Assembly: GCF_002954385.1 (NCBI RefSeq)
Contig: NZ_MQVY01000001.1
Coordinates: 348,892-412,891, forward strand
Direction: 5' to 3'
DNA length: 64,000 nucleotides
Source: Tenacibaculum sp. SG-28
GTDB taxonomy: Bacteria; Bacteroidota; Bacteroidia; Flavobacteriales; Flavobacteriaceae
In this document: positions 45,681 through 54,893 of the stretch, piece by piece
Numbering within the stretch: the first letter of the stretch is position 1
Layout: the number at the start of each line of letters is the position of its first letter
The notes under the pieces: model-generated
Told to the model about the DNA's origin: nothing
Databases searched by the model: none
What the model saw: only the letters and a program-made list of their open reading frames with translations
Made by a program: the position numbers and the translations under genes

Positions 45681-48644
45681 TTATTCGGTATCACAGTGAA
45701 ATAAGGTCTTAGATTTTTTAATTGGAGCTTGTGTTTTTACTCCTTTAATTTTTTCTTTCAGCATCATGTTAATTAATTTCGAACGTTCTGCTTTGATTGC
45801 TTTTCGCTTTTGGGTATCTGTATCGATATCAAAATAAATGGCACCGTCTACTATTGTTTTTTCTGGTTTCGCATAAATAGATAAGGGGTTTTCGTTCCAG
45901 AGAACTAAATCTGCATCTTTCCCAATCTTAATGCTTCCAGTTCGATCATTTAAATGAAGTAGTTTGGCAGGGTTTATTGTTACCGTACTCCATGCTTCTT
46001 GCTCTGATAATCCGCCGTATTTAATTGTTTTCGCTGCTTCTTGGTTTAATCTACGAGACATCTCAGCATCGTCAGAATTTATGGCTACTACTAAACCTTG
46101 ACGTTGCATTATTGCTGCATTATAAGGAATCGCATCATTCACCTCATATTTATACGCCCACCAATCTGAAAATGTCGATGCACCAACTCCGTGTTCTTTC
46201 ATTTTATCCGCAACCTTATAGCCCTCTAAAATATGGGTGAAGGTATTTATGTTAAAGTTAAATTGTTCAGCAACTTTCATTAACATGTTTATTTCTGACT
46301 GCACATAAGAATGGCAAGAAATAAAACGCTCTTTATTGATGATTTCCGCTAATATTTCTAATTCAATATCTTTTCGAAAGGGTTCTCCGCTTTTTTTAGC
46401 GGTATCGTATTCTTTGGCTCTTTGGAAATAATCGATATACACTTGTTCGACACCCATTCTCGTTTGTGGGAACCTGATGGTGTTTGTTTCTCCCCAATTG
46501 GATTGTTTCACATTTTCGCCAAGGGCAAATTTTATGAATTTTGGAGAATTATCATAAAGCAGTCCTTCTGCATTCTCCCCCCATTTCAATTTAATAATTG
46601 CCGATTGTCCTCCAATTGGATTGGCGGAACCGTGTAAAATTTGGATAGAAGTCACACCTCCGGCAAGGTTTCTGTAAATGTTGATGTCATTCGGGTCAAC
46701 TACATCTTCTATACTTACTTCTGCAGTAGAATTATGTCCGGCTTCATTAATCGCTGAGGCGGCTATGTGCGAGTGCTCGTCAATAATTCCAGCAGTCAAA
46801 AATTTATTGGTACCATCAATTATTTTCGCTCCTCTCGAGGATATATTTTTACCAATATTTTTAATTTTTCCCGCTTCAACTAATACATCGGTATTTAACA
46901 ATACCTCTTGATTTTCTGAGGTCCATACCGTTGCATTTGTTATGAGTAGTTTTTCTTGTTTTGGAATACTAGCATTACCGTATCCGATGTTCGGAAAACT
47001 TACGGGTACAACTTCCATATTTTTTGTTTGCGTTTCTTCGTTTTTCTTCTTTTTTTCTCTGGGGTTCTCTTTGGTTACTTTTTTAGACGCCGACCAATTG
47101 ATAGCATTGCCGTTAGCATCCACTCCAATTCCTTGCATTACATTAGCGCTATTAATAATACTACCCGATAAACGTATAAATTTATCAGCATCGTTAATAG
47201 TTAATGCTATTTTATTATTGGTGTAATTAAACTTAGCGTTTAATTGCTTATCTCCTTTTTTTATGGTTGCCTTTTGTTTAGAACCAACCCCACTGATACG
47301 CATAGAGTAATTATTATTACCTGCATACAACATGTATTCTCCGGATAGGTCTTTACTATTAATGTCTTGAATAACATTTTTCTTACCTTGTACCCAGTTT
47401 TCATAAAGGATTGTTTTTTTGTCGAAAATCTCTCCTGAGGTTATTAGTAAATTTGCATAGCTACCTACTTTTAAATTTCCGATTTTTTCATTTTTTAGAA
47501 TTTGTGCAGGTATAGTGGTTAATGCTTCTAACGCTTTTGTTTTGTCTAATCCGTACGCAATTGCCTTTTGCAAATTTGGTAGAAAGTCTTTTGCCGCTTT
47601 TAATTGGTGTAGCGTAAGCGCAAAAGAAATGTTGTTTTTTGCCATAACACCTGGATTTGTCGGTTCCTGATTCCATCGACGCATATCACTCAATGCTATG
47701 TTATTCGCTAAATCTATATTGCTAACATCGTATGCTTTTCTGAAATTTATTGGAAGTACAAATGTTGCGTTTGTATTTTTTATATCCATTACTCTTTCGT
47801 ATTCGTCTCCACCACCAACAATGATGTATTGTATGCCGAAGGCATCTCCTATTTTGTCTGCACGGATATCATTTAAATTATCTCCTGCTCGGAAGATTTG
47901 TGGTAAATCTTTTTTCGCATTTAGTGCTTCTAGGGCTAAATCTTTATTTTTTGCATTTCCTTTTGCATACCATTCCGCATCCATGTAGGTCTGTTTTAAT
48001 AATGCTATAGCACCCATTCTAGAGGTTGGGTAACTTTGTTTAGAGGTATTACTTTTAGAAAAGGATAGGTAATTACCCGATCTTCGATTAAGAATTCTAT
48101 AAGCGTCTGTTTCCTCTGTGTTGAGCGCTACTAATAAACCATTTCCTTGCATAATTCCATCATCGACATGCGTATTTACAGTACCAAATCCTATATTGAG
48201 ATATTCTTTTGCTTTTTTGTTATCAAACTTGAATACATCGAAAGCATCTATATCTGGTCTGATATGATCATTCCAATAATATCCTTTTCTGCTAGCATCG
48301 TATTGTGGTGCAGAGCTGTAGGCACTGCTGCTGCGCTTTACCTTAGCAACTCCAAAATTGGAATAAACGTCAATAAAAGATGGGTAAATAGTTTTACCTA
48401 ATAGGTCGATCACTAATGCTTCTTTTGGAATCGAAATAGATTTTCCTACCGAAATAATTTTTCCGTCTTTAATTAAAAGAGTTCCTTTCTTTATTTGTTC
48501 GGTTGGGGTTACCCAAATAGTTGCATTTTGGAAAGCAATTATTGTGTTTTTTCTGGTTTTTACGCCAGTATTTGTCGGAAAATACTCTTGTGCATGCAGA
48601 TTTGAAAAATAAATGCACAAAAGTATTATTAAGTATTTTTTCAT
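45681..48644 (-). CDS. Exported tandem amidohydrolase, one degenerate and one intact domain
   Basis: This 987-residue periplasmic protein has signal peptide MKKYLIILLCIYFSNLHAQE. The first amidohydrolase-like half (about residues 30-430) reads SFIDVYSNFGV where HxH belongs, so it lacks the metal site. A beta-sandwich insert (about 435-530) and a Lys/Glu-rich linker follow. The second half (about 580-960) is intact: GIIDEHSHIAAS (HxH), ISCHSY and FTHILEGYK (His ligands) and AINSDDAE (Asp). It ends in a basic tail. The substrate is unknown; this class includes peptidases acting on cyclic or N-acyl amino acids. It is cotranscribed with the next amidohydrolase. Confidence 0.85.
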   Translation of the reverse strand: MKKYLIILLCIYFSNLHAQEYFPTNTGVKTRKNTIIAFQNATIWVTPTEQIKKGTLLIKDGKIISVGKSISIPKEALVIDLLGKTIYPSFIDVYSNFGVAKVKRSSSAYSSAPQYDASRKGYYWNDHIRPDIDAFDVFKFDNKKAKEYLNIGFGTVNTHVDDGIMQGNGLLVALNTEETDAYRILNRRSGNYLSFSKSNTSKQSYPTSRMGAIALLKQTYMDAEWYAKGNAKNKDLALEALNAKKDLPQIFRAGDNLNDIRADKIGDAFGIQYIIVGGGDEYERVMDIKNTNATFVLPINFRKAYDVSNIDLANNIALSDMRRWNQEPTNPGVMAKNNISFALTLHQLKAAKDFLPNLQKAIAYGLDKTKALEALTTIPAQILKNEKIGNLKVGSYANLLITSGEIFDKKTILYENWVQGKKNVIQDINSKDLSGEYMLYAGNNNYSMRISGVGSKQKATIKKGDKQLNAKFNYTNNKIALTINDADKFIRLSGSIINSANVMQGIGVDANGNAINWSASKKVTKENPREKKKKNEETQTKNMEVVPVSFPNIGYGNASIPKQEKLLITNATVWTSENQEVLLNTDVLVEAGKIKNIGKNISSRGAKIIDGTNKFLTAGIIDEHSHIAASAINEAGHNSTAEVSIEDVVDPNDINIYRNLAGGVTSIQILHGSANPIGGQSAIIKLKWGENAEGLLYDNSPKFIKFALGENVKQSNWGETNTIRFPQTRMGVEQVYIDYFQRAKEYDTAKKSGEPFRKDIELEILAEIINKERFISCHSYVQSEINMLMKVAEQFNFNINTFTHILEGYKVADKMKEHGVGASTFSDWWAYKYEVNDAIPYNAAIMQRQGLVVAINSDDAEMSRRLNQEAAKTIKYGGLSEQEAWSTVTINPAKLLHLNDRTGSIKIGKDADLVLWNENPLSIYAKPEKTIVDGAIYFDIDTDTQKRKAIKAERSKLINMMLKEKIKGVKTQAPIKKSKTLFHCDTE

Positions 48645-48734
48645 TTTGGGAAATTGAATTTGATTGTTAATTTTAGGTCGATAAAAGTATAAAAACCTTA
48701 ATTTTTTGAATATCTCTTTAACAAAAAATTAAGA

Positions 48735-49778
48735 TTATTTTATAATGAGCTTTCCAATGCAATTGTTGCCTCCAAGCCATGCGATATTTTCATTTATAAA
48801 TTGTATGGTGTAAAAAGAAGAATCACTTACTTGTTTCCAGGTTAAGCCGCCATCGTTGGAATAAGAAATTCCTGTTTTTCCAACGGCAAAAATTTCTACA
48901 CCATCGGTATTAGGAACGAATTGAATGCAGCTTTTATAACCAGGTGCCTTATTTTTCGCAACAAGTGTCCAGGTTTTTCCACCATCTTTAGTGATTGCTT
49001 TGTTAGCTTGATTCCTTTCCGGATATGCATAGTCGCCACCGATAGTTATACCGTATAGTTCGTTGTAAAAATCAACCGAATACATTCCCTCTGCGCCCTT
49101 TCCTTGAATAATTGGAGTCTCGTATATTTCCCAAGTTCTACCTTTGTCTTTCGATTTAAGTACTCTTGCTTTTGTTCCTCCAGACACCATCCAAACGGTT
49201 TCGTCTATAATTTTTATATTGGTGTTGCTTGCGGCAAAGAAAGCTTCTCCCTCTCCAAACTTAGGAAGTTGATCACATGGTATTTTATACCAAGAATTAC
49301 CGTAATCCGAAGTAAGGAGTATTGAAGGACAATCTTCTGTTGGATCACCAACTGCTATACCGTGTTTTCCATCGCTAAAAAATTGTAATGCATCGTAAAA
49401 TACATTTGGATGCTCTTCTTTGTACACCAAATTAACCTGATTTTTAAATACCTTAAAGAGTAATCCTGGATTTCCAATAGATAAAACAAAAACGGTATCT
49501 TTTACAACAGCAATACTTCTAAAATTTGGAGTTGTTTTTTCATTGTGTTTTACAGGAGTAACTTCCCAGGTTTTTCCACTATCTATTGTTTTACCGATAT
49601 TCCCTTTTGCATCTGCAAAATAAAGAGTATTTTCATCTATGGCTTTTATGGCTCTTATGTTTGAGCTATCTATGGTAAAATGAGTTATATGGACATTATT
49701 AATGATTCTTGGATTGTACGGTGTATTGCAGGCGATAAGCATAATTCCAAGTAGCAATGATAAAAAGACATACTTCAT
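48735..49778 (-). CDS. Lipoprotein with BNR/Ycf48-like beta-propeller
   Basis: This 347-residue lipoprotein (LLGIMLIAC lipobox) has repeated BNR-type blades with Asp-box sequences: IDSGKTWEV, TSDYGNSWYK, SKDKGRTWEI, TKDGGKTWTL and SNDGGLTWKQ. It resembles Ycf48-like assembly-factor or sialidase-type propellers, but no catalytic residues of sialidases are visible. It is transcribed upstream of the amidohydrolase pair, with a 90-base gap, so cotranscription is possible. Function unknown. Confidence 0.8.
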   Translation of the reverse strand: MKYVFLSLLLGIMLIACNTPYNPRIINNVHITHFTIDSSNIRAIKAIDENTLYFADAKGNIGKTIDSGKTWEVTPVKHNEKTTPNFRSIAVVKDTVFVLSIGNPGLLFKVFKNQVNLVYKEEHPNVFYDALQFFSDGKHGIAVGDPTEDCPSILLTSDYGNSWYKIPCDQLPKFGEGEAFFAASNTNIKIIDETVWMVSGGTKARVLKSKDKGRTWEIYETPIIQGKGAEGMYSVDFYNELYGITIGGDYAYPERNQANKAITKDGGKTWTLVAKNKAPGYKSCIQFVPNTDGVEIFAVGKTGISYSNDGGLTWKQVSDSSFYTIQFINENIAWLGGNNCIGKLIIK

Positions 49779-49815
49779 TTTTTATATTTTTAAACAACTA
49801 AATTAGACAATTTAA

Positions 49816-50742
49816 ATGAAAAAGGCATTGGTTATCTCAGGAGGTGGAAGCAAAGGAGCTTTTGCTGGTGGTGTTGCAGAATTTTTAATGAAAGAAAAAA
49901 ATCAAACTTACGATTTATTTTTAGGAGCTTCTACCGGAAGTCTTATGGTAAGCCATCTAGCACTTGGTAAAATACTAGAATTAAAAAAGCTTTACACTAG
50001 TGTTAACCAAAATTCTATCTTTAGCAACAACCCGTTTCGAATCAAAACTGTGCACGGAGAAAAGGTGATTTCTATAAGACACCTCAATACTTTTTGGAAC
50101 TTTCTAAACGGTAGAAAAACCTTTGGAGAAAGTAAAAATTTGCGTCGTCTAATTCGACGAAATATCACTGAAGCAATGTATACTGCTATTCGAGAACAAC
50201 ATAAGGATGTGGTGATAACAGTTTCAAACATAACAACGAATACTATAGAATACAAGTCTATTTTAGATTGTTCCTACGATGATTTTTGCGATTGGATTTG
50301 GGGGTCTTGCAACTACATCCCTTTTATGAGTTTGTTGGAAAAAAACCACTGCCAATATGCCGATGGAGGATTTGGTTGTTTGGTGCCAATAAGACAAGCT
50401 ATCTTGAGAGGTGCAAAAGAAATTGATGCCATTATTTTAGAAACTGAGATTCCAAAGTTAAATAGGTTGCCTGCAAAAAATCCTTTTTCATTAATGTTGA
50501 ATGTTTTTGATTTTATGTTAGAGCATGTAGAAAAACACAACGTAACCATTGGAAAGTTATCTGCCAAACACAATGATGTTAAACTAAATTTATATTATAC
50601 ACCTACTGTTTTAACTACCAATTCTCTTGTTTTTGATAAAAAATTGATGACAAAATGGTGGCAATACGGCTATGAACATGCAAAGTTTAAAAACGATTCT
50701 TTCCGTAGCACCGAATTTAGAGCAGAGTTAATTGATAAATAG
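49816..50742 (+). CDS. Patatin-like phospholipase
   Basis: This 308-residue cytosolic lipid acyl hydrolase family protein begins MKKALVISGGGSKGAFAGGV, which holds the oxyanion-hole motif GGGxKG. The nucleophile elbow is GASTGS (Ser at about 40), and the catalytic Asp is in YADGGFG. The Ser-Asp dyad is therefore complete. The start is 37 bases from the start of the divergent propeller lipoprotein. Substrate unknown. Confidence 0.92.
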   Translation: MKKALVISGGGSKGAFAGGVAEFLMKEKNQTYDLFLGASTGSLMVSHLALGKILELKKLYTSVNQNSIFSNNPFRIKTVHGEKVISIRHLNTFWNFLNGRKTFGESKNLRRLIRRNITEAMYTAIREQHKDVVITVSNITTNTIEYKSILDCSYDDFCDWIWGSCNYIPFMSLLEKNHCQYADGGFGCLVPIRQAILRGAKEIDAIILETEIPKLNRLPAKNPFSLMLNVFDFMLEHVEKHNVTIGKLSAKHNDVKLNLYYTPTVLTTNSLVFDKKLMTKWWQYGYEHAKFKNDSFRSTEFRAELIDK

Positions 50743-50762
50743 AGGATTTTAAATATTAAAAC

Positions 50763-50792
50763 AAAAAAGAGAGGGTTGCCTCCTCTCTTTTA
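50763..50792 (+). terminator. Bidirectional terminator between patatin and S41 peptidase genes
   Basis: AAAAGAGAGG and CCTCTCTTTT form a 10-bp stem with a 7-base loop. A- and T-runs at both ends allow action on both convergent genes. Confidence 0.85.
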
Positions 50793-50800
50793 TTTGTGTT

Positions 50801-52221
50801 TTATTTCGATTGCAAGTTTACATACATATTGTTATACAATGGATAGTTAGCCTTAGAACTGCTAATAGTTTTTAGTACAATTGGAGTATTACCAGATTTA
50901 GCAGCTCTATTTCCTGTTGTAATCAATTGCAGTGTCCTCGCTAGTAAAGGTTCTTCACGATTTCCCAATACACCTAAATTACCAAAGTCTTCTAGTATTT
51001 CTACGGTAGGTTCAATGCCATCTTTATCATTTTTGTCATTTTTGTTTACGATTTCTAAAACAATAGGTTGCATGGCCCAATTATGGTTTGGGTTGATATC
51101 TTCTTTAGTATATAGATTCGGAGAATCGTATAAAGTTACTGACCCAACGTATTTACCAACAGTTTTTTCTCCTACTGTGAAAACATTAATGTAAGGTTCA
51201 AGACTGTTTATTACAAGTTCAGATGCAGATGCTGAACTACTTGTTGTTATGAAGTAAATGTTTTCTAGGTTTAGAGAATTTATATTTTCAGAGGATTCTA
51301 TTTTGTTCTTGAATCTATCGATTAGAATTTCTTGATTCTCTATAATATTCATATATTTTTCATTCCATCGTTGTTTAGAAAAAACATCTCCCGTAAATTG
51401 TCCGGTAATCATACTTCCTAAATAACTTGCAGTTCTAACGGAGCCTCCACCATTATAGCGAAGATCTATAATAAGTTCTGTAACACCATCTGATTTGAAT
51501 TGAGAGAAAACTTGGTTTAGTTGAGAGTCAAAAGTAGAGGTAAATCCGTTGTACATTAGATATCCTATATTTTTTCCCCCTTCATTGATCGTTTTTGCCA
51601 AATGTATTGGGTTTTCAGTGTAAGAGTTTTTAGTTAGGTTTATGGATGTGCCATTTGTGATAGGATCTCCATTATTGTAATTGGATAAATTAATAGTTAA
51701 CGAGGTGTTCTCGGAAAATAATAAGTTTCTGTAATTATCAATGGTTATTTGAGTGCCATTTACAGAACTAAACAGCATGCCTCGCTCAACTCCTTGACTA
51801 GCAGCATCTGTATTCGGTACAACATATCGTACATATCCAAAAACGTTATTCATTTCGTTTCGATATCTAACTAAACCAAACTCCATTCCTGTTGTTTGTG
51901 TTGTGCCTTGAAATTGCTGCTCTAAAGCAATATAATCATCTACAATCCAAGACCATTTATCTATGGTTCCTCTCTGGTATAATAAAGATTCAAAAAGTAG
52001 GTTAGGATCATCAAAATCATCTAAGTATTCATTGAGTTGCTGCTGTGACGAAAATCTTCTATCCGATAAATCTGGGATATCGTTTTGCCATAAATAGTAG
52101 CGTTTAGCCCTTTCCATATAAAATCTTGAATTTCAACATTGTCTGGTGCGTCTTCTTTTTTACTGCATGAGGAAACAATTGAAAAAAGAAATATTAAAAT
52201 AAATATATTAGTAAATCTCAT
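50801..52221 (-). CDS. S41 family C-terminal processing peptidase, lipoprotein; frame broken by one-base deletion
   Basis: Restored length is about 473 residues. It starts MRFTNIFILIFLFSIVSSC (lipoprotein), followed by an acidic segment and a helical N-terminal domain. A PDZ-like part comes next (GVERGMLFSSVNGTQITIDN), then the S41 core with LIIDLRYNGGG and the nucleophile motif TSSSASASELVINSL (Ser-Ala-Ser-Glu type). The frame breaks near 52099. Adding one base changes KGLNATIYGKT to KGLNAYYLWQNDIPDL, which continues into the large frame. It should be an outer-membrane- or periplasm-anchored serine protease; target unknown. It is divergent from the sigma factor gene. Confidence 0.88.
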
Positions 52222-52283
52222 GAAAATATAGGTTTTGTTAAGCCAACGCAATTTAAGCAATATTATTATTTTTCAATACAACT

Positions 52284-52311
52284 TGTAACAAACTTTAACA
52301 TGTGTCGTCGT
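52284..52311 (+). promoter_or_regulatory. Candidate ECF-sigma autoregulatory promoter
   Basis: TTGTAACAAA (AAC at 52287-52289), a 16-base spacer, and CGTCG (CGTC at 52306-52309) reproduce the classic ECF-type -35 AAC / -10 CGTC arrangement. It lies about 60 bases before the sigma factor ATG, consistent with autoregulation. This is different from the TAnnTTTG type used elsewhere in the window. Confidence 0.6.
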
Positions 52312-52370
52312 AATATTGTAAACGCATAATTAAAAGTGATTTTGAGCTTGCTAGATTAACTAATGAAACA

Positions 52371-52880
52371 ATGAATCAATCCGAATTTTTAAAATCTGTT
52401 TTACCGTTTAAAGACAAAGTTTTTCGTTTGGCGAAAAGATTTTTAGTGTCGACCGAAGAGGCAGAAGATGCCACACAAGAATTATTTTTAAAGTTGTGGA
52501 AGAATAAGAATAAATTGGGGGAGTACAGAAATGTAGAGGCTTTCGCAATGACGATGACAAAAAATTATTGTTTTGATAGATTGAAATCGAAACAGGCAAG
52601 TAATTTAACTTTGGTGCACAGTAATTACAAGGAGAATAATACGTCTTTAGATAAAAGGGTGGAAGATGATGATACTGTTACTTTAGTGCACAAACTAATG
52701 GAAAACCTCCCTGAACAGCAAAAGTTAATTATGCAGTTACGAGATATTGAACAATACGATTTTGAGGAGATATGTAAAATGGTACATATGAAACCAACTG
52801 CTGTTCGAGTAGCGCTATCAAGAGCCAGGAAAACAATACGATTAGAACTAATAAAACAACAAAACTATGGAGTTAGCTAA
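52371..52880 (+). CDS. RNA polymerase ECF-type sigma factor
   Basis: This 169-residue protein has sigma-70 region 2 (residues about 8-80), with EEAEDATQELFLKLWKNKNK and AFAMTMTKNYCFDRLKSK. Region 4 (about 105-165) follows, with LPEQQKLIMQLRDIEQYDFEEI and the helix-turn-helix MKPTAVRVALSRARKTI. The short length without extra domains indicates an ECF sigma factor. It overlaps by 14 bases a gene for a single-pass membrane protein, the expected anti-sigma position, followed by two DUF4252 genes. Confidence 0.95.
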   Translation: MNQSEFLKSVLPFKDKVFRLAKRFLVSTEEAEDATQELFLKLWKNKNKLGEYRNVEAFAMTMTKNYCFDRLKSKQASNLTLVHSNYKENNTSLDKRVEDDDTVTLVHKLMENLPEQQKLIMQLRDIEQYDFEEICKMVHMKPTAVRVALSRARKTIRLELIKQQNYGVS

Positions 52881-53343
52881 CATAGAAAAATTAGTAGAGA
52901 AATACCTAAATGCAGAAACAACATTACGAGAAGAGCAAGTATTACAAGATTACTTTTCTTCTAATAACATTGCGCCACACTTGCAAGAGTATGCTTTTAT
53001 GTTTGGGTATTTCAGACAGAGTAGAGATGAAACCTTCAACAAAACCATTCAGTTAAAACCGGAAACTACATTGAGAAAGAACTGGAAATGGTTGTCGGTG
53101 GCTGCATCTTTCGCATTACTAGTGAGCACCTACATTGGCGTACAGAAGCAAGAAAATCGTCTAAAAAGACAACAATTAGCACAAATCACAGAGGCTTTAG
53201 AGATGGTTTCGGTTAATTTAAATAGAGGGAATAATGCATTGTATGCTGTTTCCAATTCTATGCAAAAAGGACAAGACGCCATCCAGCGCTTAAACACTTA
53301 CGAGAAATCTGTAAACAATGTATTGCAAAAATTAAATTATTAA
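52867..53343 (+). CDS. Single-pass membrane protein, probable anti-sigma factor
   Basis: This 158-residue protein starts MELANIEKLVEKYLNAETTL, within the last 14 bases of the sigma gene. An N-terminal cytoplasmic part of about 72 residues (EEQVLQDYFSSNNIAPHLQ) precedes one membrane helix (WLSVAASFALLVSTYIGV, about 75-92). The extracytoplasmic C-terminal part has a heptad-like Gln/Leu/Asn pattern. It lacks a zinc anti-sigma HxxxCxxC motif, so the call rests on topology, overlap and position. No family name can be assigned from sequence alone. Confidence 0.7.
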   Translation: MELANIEKLVEKYLNAETTLREEQVLQDYFSSNNIAPHLQEYAFMFGYFRQSRDETFNKTIQLKPETTLRKNWKWLSVAASFALLVSTYIGVQKQENRLKRQQLAQITEALEMVSVNLNRGNNALYAVSNSMQKGQDAIQRLNTYEKSVNNVLQKLNY

Positions 53344-53376
53344 TAAAAAAACCAAGTAAAATTAAATATTCAAATT

Positions 53377-53874
53377 ATGAAAAAAGTAGTATATATTCTA
53401 GCTTTTCTTTTTGTTTCCAATGTCACATTTGGACAATCACTTTTCGATGAATTAGAAGATTTGGAAGAGGTATCTTCTGTGGTAATAACAAAAGATATGT
53501 TTGATTTGTTGAAGCAATTTCCAGATGCTAAATCAGAAGATATGGAGGTTTTTAATACCGCAAAGGGATTAGATGAATTGAAAATGTTTTCTACCGATGA
53601 TCTATCCATAGCAACTAAAATGGAGCAAATGGTGAATAGAGCTATCAAAAACTCGAATTTAACACAATTAATGCGTGTTAAAGATAAAGGTTCAAGAGTG
53701 AAGATTTATGTTAAGACAACGCCAAATAAAGAGATTGTTAGTGAGGTTTTAATGTTTGTTAAAAGTGCTGGCGACAATCAGGACGGAAAAAGCTCTACTG
53801 TCGTTTCTTTAACAGGAGATATTAATTTAAAAGATCTCTCTAAAATAACAAATAAATATTCAGAGAGTAACTAA
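53377..53874 (+). CDS. DUF4252 family exported protein
   Basis: This 165-residue protein has signal peptide MKKVVYILAFLFVSNVTFGQ. The mature part is of DUF4252 type: EVSSVVITKDMFDLLKQFP, then GLDELKMFSTDD and VSEVLMFVKSAG. DUF4252 proteins regularly follow an ECF sigma and anti-sigma gene in Flavobacteriia; function unknown, perhaps envelope stress. It lies 33 bases after the anti-sigma-like gene and before a hairpin and a second DUF4252 gene. Confidence 0.85.
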   Translation: MKKVVYILAFLFVSNVTFGQSLFDELEDLEEVSSVVITKDMFDLLKQFPDAKSEDMEVFNTAKGLDELKMFSTDDLSIATKMEQMVNRAIKNSNLTQLMRVKDKGSRVKIYVKTTPNKEIVSEVLMFVKSAGDNQDGKSSTVVSLTGDINLKDLSKITNKYSESN

Positions 53875-53883
53875 TAATTAGCG

Positions 53884-53920
53884 AAGTGCTAGTGTTGTGA
53901 ACACACCTCTAGCACTTTCT
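53884..53920 (+). terminator. Hairpin between the two DUF4252 genes (terminator or attenuator)
   Basis: AAGTGCTAG and CTAGCACTT form a 9-bp stem with a loop containing a small inner GTG/CAC pair, followed by TCTTT. It would lower expression of the second DUF4252 gene relative to the first or end the transcript. The T-tract is imperfect. Confidence 0.6.
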
Positions 53921-53950
53921 TTAGATATTTTTACCGTTTAACCTTAAAAT

Positions 53951-54499
53951 ATGAATTTATTTATGAAAAATATAGTTATGTATGCTTTGGTTATGTTAAC
54001 TGCTTTTTTTGTCTCTTGTAAAAAAGAGTCTTTGCAAACTTTCATAGTCGAATCTCACGATAAAAAGGGATATGTGAATATGGATATACCGATTAGTGTT
54101 TTAGAAATTGCTAATGATGCCATAAATGACGACGACAAAAGTGCGTACGAGAGTATCCGAAAAATTAACATCACTGGATTACCAATGAGTAATACAGATG
54201 CAGAGACATACACCAACGAAAAAGCAACACTGCAAAGAATTCTTAAAGAGCCTACTTTCAAGAAGTTGATGAACTTCAAAGATAAAGGGATGCATATAAC
54301 AGTATATTACACTGGAGAATCTGATGCGATTGACGAAATTGTAGCCTTTGGTTATGGAGAAAAATACGGTGTTGGCGTTGCTCGTTTGCTGGGAGAAAAT
54401 ATGAATCCAGCAAAAGTTATTAAAATGATTCAAAATACCAAGATTGATGAAGATAAGATGAATCTTTCTCAATTATCTAAGTTCTTTGAAGGAAAATAA
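53951..54499 (+). CDS. DUF4252 family lipoprotein
   Basis: This 182-residue lipoprotein has signal peptide ending at Cys (TAFFVSC). It has the same general layout as the preceding DUF4252 protein: NMDIPISVLEIANDA, a central INITGLP strand and the C-terminal MNPAKVIKMIQNTKIDEDKM helix. It is more diverged. An alternative ATG four codons in also gives a good signal peptide. The two paralogues, one soluble and one lipid-anchored, suggest a duplicated envelope function under the ECF sigma factor. Confidence 0.82.
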   Translation: MNLFMKNIVMYALVMLTAFFVSCKKESLQTFIVESHDKKGYVNMDIPISVLEIANDAINDDDKSAYESIRKINITGLPMSNTDAETYTNEKATLQRILKEPTFKKLMNFKDKGMHITVYYTGESDAIDEIVAFGYGEKYGVGVARLLGENMNPAKVIKMIQNTKIDEDKMNLSQLSKFFEGK

Positions 54500-54524
54500 A
54501 AACGAGAAGCATTCTTAAAAAGAG

Positions 54525-54556
54525 AGAGATATCAATTAATATGATATCTCTTTTTT
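54525..54556 (+). terminator. Rho-independent terminator of the ECF sigma locus
   Basis: A 10-bp stem AGAGATATCA / TGATATCTCT with a 7-base loop ends in TTTTTT. Confidence 0.88.
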
Positions 54557-54893
54557 AATTCTGCACATTTGCAAGGTATAGTATTATAAATACCGGATAA
54601 TAATCACTGGAATATTTAAATTGTCTTGCTAGTATTGTCACTAGTATACTATTTATTCAGTTGTTGATAGTGTAAATGAACTATATGTCACATCGATTTA
54701 TGATATTTTAAACAATAGAAAAACATGCCGTATTTTGGCAAACTTCTGTAGAAAGAAACTAGAAAAACAAAAAAGTACATGATGAAAGGCTATTCCTTCA
54801 AAACTGTTTTGTAATTGCATTCCAAATAACGAGAAATCTTTCTATATTGCCCTACTAAAATGCCAATCTAAAAACTGAATAGAATTATTATTT
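54557..54893. other. Intergenic region upstream of pgi
   Basis: About 335 bases contain no gene I can support. It is AT-rich leader with a small inverted repeat CTAGT/ACTAG near 54630-54650. TATATTGC about 45 bases before the pgi ATG resembles a diverged -7 element. Confidence 0.3.

Noticed and set aside
52021..52260. A separate 79-residue lipoprotein gene before the S41 peptidase
   Set aside because: Its last 30 residues are an out-of-frame reading of the peptidase N-terminal domain; one added base makes it the peptidase signal peptide.
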